A stretch of DNA of 13,242 nt from NCBI GenBank assembly GCA_036794395.1, contig DAIRGS010000194.1:1-13242 (forward strand). Reading direction: 5' to 3'. A model generated the notes under the pieces. That model made no database searches. It had not been told where the DNA came from and saw nothing but the letters and a program-made list of their open reading frames with translations. Position numbers and translations under genes: made by a program. The DNA is from DASXMX01 sp036794395 (GTDB taxonomy: Bacteria > Planctomycetota > Phycisphaerae > Tepidisphaerales > Tepidisphaeraceae). Positions 7,470 to 13,242 of this stretch are shown here, one piece after another; position 1 is the first letter of the stretch, and the number at the start of each line of letters is the position of its first letter.

Positions 7470-7986
7470 CGCTCTTGCTCTTCGCGGGTTTGCCTGTTGC
7501 AGGTTTGCCCGTCGCGGGTTTCGCCCGCTTCATTGAACGACCAGGCTTGGCTCTGGCACGTGCGACCGTATTGCGTTTCGTCCCGGTAAACGTCGCCTCA
7601 TCGGCATCCCACGCCGCGATGTTCCGCTGATAAATCTCGCCTACGATCTTCCGCACGTCCGCCACATGCCGCCCGCCGGCCCGCGGCATCATCATCCAGC
7701 ACATCACCATCGCCTGCCGCATGAATCCATCGGCCGCATTGGGAAGCAGATTCTCAAAGAATGCCGCCGGCGACGGCTGCTTGATCCTCGCCCACACGCT
7801 GATATTCCGATCAAACACCCGCCCAGCCGCCCGCTTTACTCCCGCGAGGGATCGCCCCTCATCGGGCGATTCCCGCCAGCACACATCCAGCATCTGCCGC
7901 ACGAGATGATCCACCCCATGCGGCCCAAGCGTGTGATAAAGCTCAGAAGGGGTCTTCGCGGTCCAGCGGTAGGCTTCTCCCGACAT
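7429..7986 (-). CDS. Unknown protein with duplicated domain and basic tail
   Basis: This 185-residue protein matches no family I recognise. It is built from two similar units about 60 residues apart: residues 26-68 and 86-129. Matching positions are R30-Q31/R90-Q91, C36-W37/C96-W97, P41/P101, G44-R45/G105-R106, V50/V111, R60-N61-I62/R121-N122-I123 and W65/W126. Both units look helical and carry a CW pair. A lysine/arginine/proline-rich tail (about 137-185) contains KPATG pentapeptides and could bind nucleic acid. There is no signal peptide or membrane segment. The start at 7986 is the only good one, yet no properly spaced Shine-Dalgarno is seen (AGGG touches the ATG) and an extended -10 TGCTAAACT lies just upstream, so the message may be leaderless. 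The 3' end overlaps recX by 41 bp in the opposite direction. Confidence 0.75.
   Translation of the reverse strand: MSGEAYRWTAKTPSELYHTLGPHGVDHLVRQMLDVCWRESPDEGRSLAGVKRAAGRVFDRNISVWARIKQPSPAAFFENLLPNAADGFMRQAMVMCWMMMPRAGGRHVADVRKIVGEIYQRNIAAWDADEATFTGTKRNTVARARAKPGRSMKRAKPATGKPATGKPAKSKSVKRPVRPGPKRSR
7484..7528 (-). repeat. 15-bp in-frame tandem repeat coding KPATG units
   Basis: Three 15-bp units (7484-7498, 7499-7513, 7514-7528) share a G(C/T)(A/G)GGTTT core and code for the pentapeptides KPATG, KPATG and KPAKS in the basic tail of the minus-strand unknown protein. The third unit is diverged. Copy number probably varies between strains. Confidence 0.7.
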
Positions 7987-8013
7987 CCCTGTAGTTTAGC
8001 AAAAACCAGCAGC

Positions 8014-8042
8014 TTTACAGCCTTTCACCAGCCTCTTAAAGT
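8014..8042 (+). promoter_or_regulatory. Sigma-70-type promoter of first response regulator
   Basis: TTTACA (8014-8019), a 17-bp spacer, and TAAAGT (8037-8042). The same -35, the same spacer length, a closely related -10, the same 9-bp -10-to-GGAG distance and the same 7-bp GGAG-to-ATG distance occur before the second response regulator, while the spacer sequences have diverged. That conserved-elements, diverged-spacer pattern supports a real promoter. Confidence 0.55.
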
Positions 8043-8062
8043 TGACTTGCCGGAGCTGTGCC

Positions 8063-8458
8063 ATGAGTGAAAGCGCGTTGCTGTCAAATCCAAATCCCAC
8101 AGTCTTAATCGTCGATGACAATCCGCAGAATGCCGAGTTGCTGGCGGCGTTCCTGGAATCCTCCCAGGTCCGGCTTGTCTTCGCATCAGACGGCATTGAT
8201 GCAATGAGAGCCGTGACAGACGAAACCCCCGATCTCATTCTGCTCGATATTATGATGCCGCATATGAGTGGCTTCCAGGTTTGCCGGCGCCTGAAGTCAA
8301 ACCCGAGCACGAGCAGTATTCCGATCCTCATGTTGACCGCCCTTAATGAGCCGTCTGATATCGAATACGCCCGCGAGTGTGGCGCCAACGAATTCATCAG
8401 CAAGCCGATTGCGAGAGCTGAACTGAACAGGCGCGTGAACAACTTGCTCAAGCGATAA
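8063..8458 (+). CDS. Single-domain response regulator (first of pair)
   Basis: This 131-residue protein is a stand-alone CheY-like receiver with no output domain. The acidic pair is D18-D19, the phospho-accepting aspartate D62 (LLDIMMP), the switch threonine T92 and the lysine K114 (SKP). The receiver fold fills the protein, so it must act by protein contact, for example relaying phosphate or binding a partner. The ATG at 8063 has GGAG (8052-8055) 7 nt upstream; an in-frame TTG at 8042 lies within the promoter and is rejected. No histidine kinase is in view. The next gene is a close paralogue. They share the start MSES and the stretches VLIVDDNPQN, LLAAFLES and LILLDIMMPHMSGFQVC, so they are a tandem duplication. 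Confidence 0.93.
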   Translation: MSESALLSNPNPTVLIVDDNPQNAELLAAFLESSQVRLVFASDGIDAMRAVTDETPDLILLDIMMPHMSGFQVCRRLKSNPSTSSIPILMLTALNEPSDIEYARECGANEFISKPIARAELNRRVNNLLKR

Positions 8459-8472
8459 GGCAATCCGCCGTC

Positions 8473-8501
8473 TTTACACTCCAATACCCCCGACTTATAG
8501 T
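8473..8501 (+). promoter_or_regulatory. Sigma-70-type promoter of second response regulator
   Basis: TTTACA (8473-8478), a 17-bp spacer, and TATAGT (8496-8501), 20 bp before the ATG at 8522. The layout matches the promoter of the upstream paralogue base for base in spacing, so the duplication included the control region and both genes are probably transcribed independently. Confidence 0.6.
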
Positions 8502-8521
8502 CCGCCCGCTGGAGTTGCGTC

Positions 8522-9022
8522 ATGAGTGAAAGCGGCCCGCCGCCCGATCCAAACACCGATACATTTATTCCACAGTCCACGGTGTTGATCGTCGATGACA
8601 ACCCGCAGAATGTGGAATTGCTGGCGGCATTCCTCGAATCGCTTCCGGTTCGCCTCGTCACCGCTTCCGATGGCATCGAAGCCCTTCGCAAGGTGGGAGA
8701 GGAAAACCCCGACCTCATTCTCCTGGACATCATGATGCCGCACATGAGCGGATTTCAGGTGTGCCAGCGCCTCAAGTCCGACCCAAAAACCCGCGACATC
8801 CAGATCCTGATGGTCACCGCGCTCAACGAACTGGGTGATATCGAGCGCGCCACCGAATGCGGCACCGACGATTTCGTCAGCAAGCCGGTCAACAAATTCG
8901 AACTGCTAACCCGCGTCAAAAGCCTGCTGAAAGTCCGTCATCTAAAAAGCGAGCTGGAACGGGCGCTGACCTACCTCAATGAGATGGAGCAGGACACGCC
9001 GGATGAAGACGTGATCGGGTGA
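8522..9022 (+). CDS. Response regulator with C-terminal helix (second of pair)
   Basis: This 166-residue protein has a receiver domain at about 20-137, with acidic pair D25-D26, phospho-acceptor D69, T99 and K121. It differs from its neighbour by a Pro/Asp-rich N-terminus (5-18) and an added C-terminal helix (VRHLKSELERALTYLNEMEQ, about 138-157), the kind of coiled linker that leads to an output domain in larger proteins. Here it ends after an acidic tail, so it may dimerise or bind a partner instead. GGAG (8511-8514) lies 7 nt before the ATG. With its paralogue it suggests two separate inputs or partners. The kinase is not in this window. Confidence 0.93.
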   Translation: MSESGPPPDPNTDTFIPQSTVLIVDDNPQNVELLAAFLESLPVRLVTASDGIEALRKVGEENPDLILLDIMMPHMSGFQVCQRLKSDPKTRDIQILMVTALNELGDIERATECGTDDFVSKPVNKFELLTRVKSLLKVRHLKSELERALTYLNEMEQDTPDEDVIG

Positions 9023-9041
9023 ATGACAGAATTCATTAGCT

Positions 9042-9122
9042 TGTCATCCTGGAGCGCAGCGAAGGATCTGATTCCGCAGCGGCGTTCGAATTTCAGATCC
9101 TTCGCTGCGCTCCAGGATGACA
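9042..9122. repeat. Perfect 30-bp inverted repeat hairpin
   Basis: The arms 9042-9071 and 9093-9122 are perfectly complementary over 30 bp around a 21-nt loop; the left arm opens TGTCATCCTGGAGCGCAGCG. No target-site duplication is visible at the ends. It lies 19 bp after the second response regulator, so a transcript would form a strong hairpin that could end or protect it, although no T-tract follows. I recall repeats starting TGTCATCCTG in many unrelated genomes, which suggests an interspersed repeat rather than a gene-specific terminator. Confidence 0.85.
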
Positions 9123-9216
9123 GCCGATTACTCGGGATTGGCTGGATTTCGGTGAAGCACTCTGACTCGTCATTCGGTCTTCGAATTTGAATTGCCTCCG
9201 ATATGGAGACCTCCCA

Positions 9217-12144
9217 ATGAACCCTCTAAACCGCATCCTCGCGATTCTTAGCCTCACCTTGGCCACCGGCTGCCAAACCCCACAAACGCTCCCGCAGCAA
9301 CCCACGCCGATTCCCCAATCCGCCGACAATCATTCCGCCCCCAAACTCCAGGCCGATATCCCGTTCGCCGATCAAAAGCCCACAGCCTCTCCATCCTTCG
9401 CCGCCGAAGACTACCGCGTCGTCAGCCAGAAGGACGAGATCATCTCCGTCCTTAAAAACGGCATGGTCGTCATCACCAAGCGCGTCGCCTCCCCGGTCGT
9501 CGCCGTCCGCGGCTACGCTTTCACCGGCGGAGTGTATGAAGGCCCATGGCTCGGTGGGGGGCTCAGCCATCTGCTCGAGCATCTCGTGGCCGGCGGCAGC
9601 AATGGCCGACGCACCGAGGAGCAAAACAAAGAACTCCTTCAGGCCATCGGCAACAACTCCAACGCCTACACAAGTGAAGATCACACCGCCTTCTTCATCA
9701 ACACCACCCCCGAGCACATGGCCCAGGCCGTCGATCTGGTCACCGGCTGGATGTTCACCGCCTCCATCACGCCGGACGAATACCATCGCGAATACCAGGT
9801 CGTGCAACGCGAGCTTGAAATGGGCAAAGGCGAACCCGGGCGCCAGTTCGCCTACATGACCTCGATGAACCGCTACCGCGTCAGCCCCGCCCGCGTTCCG
9901 GTCATCGGATATCAGCCTGTCATTCAAAGTCTGTCGCGCGACGACGTCTACAAATATTTCAAGCTCGCGTATGTGCCGAACAACATGATGTTCGTTGTCA
10001 CAGGAGATGCTGATCCCGAGAAGATGCTCAAAGCCGTCCAGCAAAACAGCGAGTATCCGCCCGGCCGCGCCTTCAGCCACGACATCGCCGCCGAGCCCCC
10101 CGTGCAGGCCCCGCGCACGCTGGCCGCTACCTTTCCCGGCTTGGGCCAAGCGCGTTTGAATCTGGCCTATCCTTCAGTGTCCAACTCCAATCCCGACATG
10201 TACGCGCTCGATCTTCTGGCCGCCGTGCTGGGCCAAAGCGAGAGCGCAACCCTCGTCCAGGAATTGCGCGACAAGCGTCAACTGGTCACCGGCGTATCTT
10301 CTGTCGACGATACACCCGCTTACGCCGATGGCAGCTTCGACGTCACCGTCGTGCTCGATCCCGACAAAGTCCCGCAGGTCACCGGCCTGGTCCTCGATCT
10401 GCTGGACGCTGTAAAGAACACGCCCCCCGATGAAGCATCAATCGATCGCGCCAAAGCCTTGCTGCGATCATCGCACATCCAGCAGTTCCAGAAGGCCGAA
10501 GATATCGCGTCATCCCTCGGCGCCGATTACATGGCAACCGGCGACGCGCACTTCAGCGACCTCTATCTCAAGCGAATCGACGAGCTCACCGGGAAAGACC
10601 TTCAGGCCGTCGCTCGTAAGTATTTCGATCGCGGCAAGCTGATGACCACCGCCCTGTTCCCCGCCGAATATGCCGGGGCAGCGGGAATGCCAAAAGTCGA
10701 AGAAATTCTCCGGCCAACCGCCACCACTCAGGCCGTCGCGCAGAATTCCGCCAGCCCAACGGGGATCCAGCGAACCGTCCTTGAAAACGGCACCATCCTG
10801 CTCACCCGCCGCATCCCAACCAGCCCAATGGTCTACATTCAGATGTACAGCCTCGGCGGCCTGAGCACCGAAGACGCCCAGACCAATGGCATCGGCAACC
10901 TCACCATGCGCTCGCTCATGCGCGGCACAAAAACCCGCGACGCCCGTCAGATCGCCGAGTTCTTCGATTCCATCGGCGGCGACATGGGCACCGTATGCGG
11001 CAACAACACCTGGGCCTGGGACGCAACCTGCCTCACACGCGATTTTGACAAGGCCATCGAAGCCTACGCCGATGTCGTGAACAATCCCGCCTTCCCCGAA
11101 GATCAGATTAAAGATATGAAGCGCCGTGTCACCGCTGCCATCGCAGCTCAGGATGCGGACTGGTTCGCCCAGGCCAGCCGTTTCTTCAAGAAAGAATTCT
11201 TCGGCCCGATGAATTCACCCTATCAGTTCACCCAACTCGGCTCGAAGGAAAACGTCGACCACTTCACCGATGCCCAACTCCGCGACTGGTACGAAACCAA
11301 AGTACAGAAATCCCCGCGCGTTTTAGCGATCTTCGGAGACATCGATCCCGATCACGCCCGCATACTCGCCTCTGATCTGCTCGGCAAAGGCGACAAGCGC
11401 GCCGCCCCGAGCGCTCCCACAACTCAGGTCGCTCATTCGGACGCATCGTCCGGCGCGCCGTCAATCAACGTCGTCGAGGTCAAGATCCAGCCGACCAAGC
11501 AGGAGTTGGCCGGCGTCGTCATCGGCTTCAAATCTTCCAGCGTGATTGGCGATCAATCCAACTACACCCTTGACGTCATCGACACCCTCACCAGCGGCTT
11601 CACCTATCCCACCGGCTACATCTTCGAAACCCTGCGCGGCCTCGGCCTGGTTTACATGGCCGATGCCCACAACATGCCCGGCCGCGACGCATCGCTCCCC
11701 GGCGCCTTCGAGGCCTTCGCCGGCTGCAAGCCCGAATTCGTCAACAAGGTCGTCGATCTCACTCTCGAAAACATCGCCCGCGTTGAAGGCAACGAGCAGG
11801 ACGTCAACATGGATTGGTTCAAACGCGCCAAGGAGCTGATGGTCGTCGCCGACGCCATGGAAAACGAAACCCCACAAGCCCAGGCCCAGGTGGCCGCCGT
11901 GAACGAGGTCCTCGGCCTTGGCTTCGACTATCACAACCAATTCCCCAGCCGTGTCCGCGATGTCACGCTCCAACAGGTTCAGCAACTCGCCCGCAAGCGC
12001 ATTAAAGATTGCATCATCACCATCAGCACCCCGCGCCCCGATCTCGTCCAGATCAAACCCGGCGTCCGAACCTATACATCCTTCCCCCCGGTTGACCTCG
12101 CCCCCAAAGGCGTGCAACATGACACCGGTGGCGGCGGAAAATAA
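9217..12144 (+). CDS. M16-family zinc peptidase, double-unit lipoprotein
   Basis: This 975-residue protein is a pitrilysin/insulinase-type metallopeptidase. The start ATG has GGAG (9205-9208) 8 nt upstream. The N-terminus (1-19) is a lipoprotein signal with lipobox ATGC and lipidated C19, followed by a Pro/Gln-rich linker, so it is probably anchored in the envelope facing the periplasm. The inverted zinc motif HLLEH is at 118-122, and the third ligand is E199, exactly 77 residues after H122 as in pitrilysin. A second M16 unit begins at about residue 515 (RTVLENGTILLTRR) and has NGIGNLTMRSLM where the HxxEH helix would be, so it is the non-catalytic partner. The family often splits these into two genes; here both are fused. 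Substrates are not predictable, and no neighbour suggests one. Confidence 0.93.
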   Translation: MNPLNRILAILSLTLATGCQTPQTLPQQPTPIPQSADNHSAPKLQADIPFADQKPTASPSFAAEDYRVVSQKDEIISVLKNGMVVITKRVASPVVAVRGYAFTGGVYEGPWLGGGLSHLLEHLVAGGSNGRRTEEQNKELLQAIGNNSNAYTSEDHTAFFINTTPEHMAQAVDLVTGWMFTASITPDEYHREYQVVQRELEMGKGEPGRQFAYMTSMNRYRVSPARVPVIGYQPVIQSLSRDDVYKYFKLAYVPNNMMFVVTGDADPEKMLKAVQQNSEYPPGRAFSHDIAAEPPVQAPRTLAATFPGLGQARLNLAYPSVSNSNPDMYALDLLAAVLGQSESATLVQELRDKRQLVTGVSSVDDTPAYADGSFDVTVVLDPDKVPQVTGLVLDLLDAVKNTPPDEASIDRAKALLRSSHIQQFQKAEDIASSLGADYMATGDAHFSDLYLKRIDELTGKDLQAVARKYFDRGKLMTTALFPAEYAGAAGMPKVEEILRPTATTQAVAQNSASPTGIQRTVLENGTILLTRRIPTSPMVYIQMYSLGGLSTEDAQTNGIGNLTMRSLMRGTKTRDARQIAEFFDSIGGDMGTVCGNNTWAWDATCLTRDFDKAIEAYADVVNNPAFPEDQIKDMKRRVTAAIAAQDADWFAQASRFFKKEFFGPMNSPYQFTQLGSKENVDHFTDAQLRDWYETKVQKSPRVLAIFGDIDPDHARILASDLLGKGDKRAAPSAPTTQVAHSDASSGAPSINVVEVKIQPTKQELAGVVIGFKSSSVIGDQSNYTLDVIDTLTSGFTYPTGYIFETLRGLGLVYMADAHNMPGRDASLPGAFEAFAGCKPEFVNKVVDLTLENIARVEGNEQDVNMDWFKRAKELMVVADAMENETPQAQAQVAAVNEVLGLGFDYHNQFPSRVRDVTLQQVQQLARKRIKDCIITISTPRPDLVQIKPGVRTYTSFPPVDLAPKGVQHDTGGGGK

Positions 12145-12166
12145 CGTTGCCCCAAGCGACCACCTC

Positions 12167-12268
12167 GTGACACGGGCTTCCAGCCCGTGCCGGACGTTGT
12201 GAATCGGAAGAAACCGCTCATCACGAGCCTATTCAATCGCGCAAACACGGGCTGGAAGCCCGTGTCAC
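12167..12268. repeat. 102-bp element with perfect 23-bp terminal inverted repeats
   Basis: Arms 12167-12189 and 12246-12268 are perfectly complementary. Each arm is itself a near-palindrome, CACGGGC-TTCCA-GCCCGTG, so the element can fold into one long or two short hairpins. The 56-bp centre carries no frame. No target-site duplication is seen. The right arm ends 7 bp before the GTG start of the cyclodeaminase gene. It looks like a small non-autonomous interspersed element or a paired REP-like unit. Confidence 0.8.
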
Positions 12269-12275
12269 AACAACT

Positions 12276-12905
12276 GTGACTTACGACCAACACAACACCA
12301 TCGCAGAATTCCTCGACGGCACCGCCGCCAAACAACCCGCGCCCGGCGGCGGCAGCGTCGCCGCCCTGGCCGGCGCTCTCTCCGCGTCTATTGGCGAGAT
12401 GGTGATCAACTACAGCGTCGGGAAAAAAGGGCTTGAAGCCCATCAAGATGAATTGAAGAAATCTCTCGCCGAGCTTCATCGCGCTCGCCAGATCATGCTG
12501 GAATTAGTGACCGAAGATCAGAGCGCCTACCAAGCCTTGAACGCTGCCAAGAAACTGCCACAGGGCTCACCCGATCGCGAGTCGCAATTCGCTCCTGCCT
12601 TATTAGCCGCCATCCGCGCCCCCGAGGCCATCGCTGCAACCGCCGCCTCCATCCTCGATCTCTGCCATCGCCTCGTCCCCATCGTTAATTACTATCTCTT
12701 GTCTGATCTGGCCGTCTGCGCCGATTTGGCTATGACCACCGTTCGGTGCGGGATTTACAATGTCCGTGTGAACCTGGCGGATGTATCAGACCCCGCCGAC
12801 CGTCAGAAAATCGAAGCCACGCTCGCCAGCATGCTCGCCCGCGGGTTAAGCGCCATCCAACGCGTCAGCCCCGCCATCTGGGAGCGCAACCGGATCGGCA
12901 AATGA
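12276..12905 (+). CDS. Cyclodeaminase/cyclohydrolase family protein (FTCD C-domain)
   Basis: This 209-residue protein corresponds to the C-terminal domain of formiminotransferase-cyclodeaminase. In that enzyme the domain converts 5-formimino-tetrahydrofolate to 5,10-methenyl-tetrahydrofolate with release of ammonia; stand-alone bacterial members may act as cyclodeaminase or methenyl-folate cyclohydrolase. The diagnostic motif PAPGGGSVAALAGALSAS spans 21-38, followed by a helical body with IRAPEAIAATAASILDLC (about 113-130). Length is right for the domain alone. The GTG start at 12276 is supported by the conserved N-terminus (IAEFLDGTAAKQPAPGGGS), but there is no Shine-Dalgarno: the space holds the end of the inverted repeat. 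No formiminotransferase or histidine-degradation gene is near. The stop overlaps the next gene's start (ATGA). Confidence 0.88.
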   Translation: MTYDQHNTIAEFLDGTAAKQPAPGGGSVAALAGALSASIGEMVINYSVGKKGLEAHQDELKKSLAELHRARQIMLELVTEDQSAYQALNAAKKLPQGSPDRESQFAPALLAAIRAPEAIAATAASILDLCHRLVPIVNYYLLSDLAVCADLAMTTVRCGIYNVRVNLADVSDPADRQKIEATLASMLARGLSAIQRVSPAIWERNRIGK

Positions 12906-13147
12906 GCAGCGACCCCCGCGACTACAAACTCGATATCTCATCGCTCACCCCATCCGATTCCGCCGATCAATCCACCGACAAGCGCCCGTATCTCAGCGTG
13001 ATGTTCGAGTGCTGCAACGTCTATCAGCGCGTCTACCGCAAGCCCGACGACACCGCCTACACCGCCCGCTGCCCCCGCTGCGGCCGGACGGCAACCTTCC
13101 CTGTCGGGACTTCCGGAACTTCAACCCGTTTCTTTCGCGTCCGCTGA
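12902..13147 (+). CDS. Small putative zinc-ribbon protein
   Basis: This 81-residue protein starts at an ATG overlapping the cyclodeaminase stop (ATGA), so the two are translationally coupled. The first 29 residues are polar and probably flexible. Then come YLSVMFECCNVYQRVYR (30-46) and ARCPRCGRTATFPVG (55-69), ending STRFFRVR. C37-C38 and C57-x-x-C60 could bind one zinc as a small ribbon. I recall similar CC...CPRCG...FFR proteins in planctomycetes but know of no assigned function. The frame is open upstream into the cyclodeaminase gene, but the coupled ATG is the sensible start. It might modulate the cyclodeaminase or simply share its transcript. Confidence 0.8.
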   Translation: MSSDPRDYKLDISSLTPSDSADQSTDKRPYLSVMFECCNVYQRVYRKPDDTAYTARCPRCGRTATFPVGTSGTSTRFFRVR

Positions 13148-13207
13148 ATTGCCGATCCCAGTGCTCACGGTGCGATGGGTGCGTGACACTTTCGGCGACC
13201 CACTTCT

Positions 13208-13233
13208 CCCTCCACCGGTACGCCGGGGGAGGG
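13208..13233. repeat. CCCTCC/GGAGGG hairpin, cut by window edge
   Basis: CCCTCCACCGG (13208-13218) and CCGGGGGAGGG (13223-13233) pair with one mismatch around a TACG loop. The surrounding pyrimidine-rich and G-rich flanks continue to the end of the window, so the element is probably longer. It lies 60 bp after the zinc-ribbon gene and may act as a terminator or be another interspersed palindrome. No gene is visible in 13148-13242. Confidence 0.6.
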
Positions 13234-13242
13234 TTGGGGAGG

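Noticed and set aside
9226..10149. 307-codon open frame on the minus strand opposite the M16 peptidase
   Set aside because: Gly/Val/Asp-rich shadow of the plus-strand codon bias, with no ribosome site or recognisable domain.
12167..12268. CRISPR-like repeat pair
   Set aside because: The two copies are inverted, not direct, and there are only two, so this is a terminal inverted repeat element.

Overview
The window reads as a chromosomal segment of a GC-rich bacterium, most likely a member of the Planctomycetota and perhaps of the class Phycisphaerae. The grounds are the gene texture: a small CC...CxxC protein with an 'FFR' tail, a truncated secreted protein whose N-terminus resembles the planctomycete prenyltransferase/squalene-oxidase-repeat family, and palindromes with CACGGGC or GCGGGCC stems. 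This placement comes from memory of families, not from a search. Nothing identifies a phage, plasmid, CRISPR array, rRNA or tRNA here.

Layout: a Bcp-type peroxiredoxin (minus) and a Tat-type alpha/beta hydrolase (plus) diverge from a short region. A 51-codon pseudogene (plus) and a 412-bp gene-free stretch follow. Then comes a minus-strand pair, aroB-dprA, with a 3-bp gap. ffh (plus) diverges from aroB. Downstream of ffh are two small tightly linked genes (a winged-helix-like protein and a three-segment membrane protein) and then recX. The end of recX overlaps, tail to tail, a minus-strand gene of unknown function with an internal duplication. Next is a tandem pair of single-domain response regulators duplicated together with their promoters. 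A large M16 zinc-peptidase lipoprotein follows, then a GTG-started cyclodeaminase-family gene overlapping (ATGA) a small putative zinc-ribbon gene.

Most genes are housekeeping: protein targeting (ffh), aromatic synthesis (aroB), DNA uptake and recombination (dprA, recX), peroxide defence (bcp), one-carbon metabolism (cyclodeaminase) and envelope proteolysis (M16). No single pathway joins them. The intergenic spaces are rich in short repeats: period-8/9 decayed tandem repeats, a perfect 30-bp hairpin, a 102-bp element with perfect 23-bp terminal inverted repeats, a G+C palindrome, and a partial CCCTCC/GGAGGG hairpin at the right edge.

I found no clear undescribed multi-gene system. The items most worth a second look are the twin promoter/leader architecture of the response-regulator pair, the winged-helix plus membrane-protein pair after ffh, the duplicated-domain unknown that overlaps recX, and the repeat element lying against the cyclodeaminase start codon.
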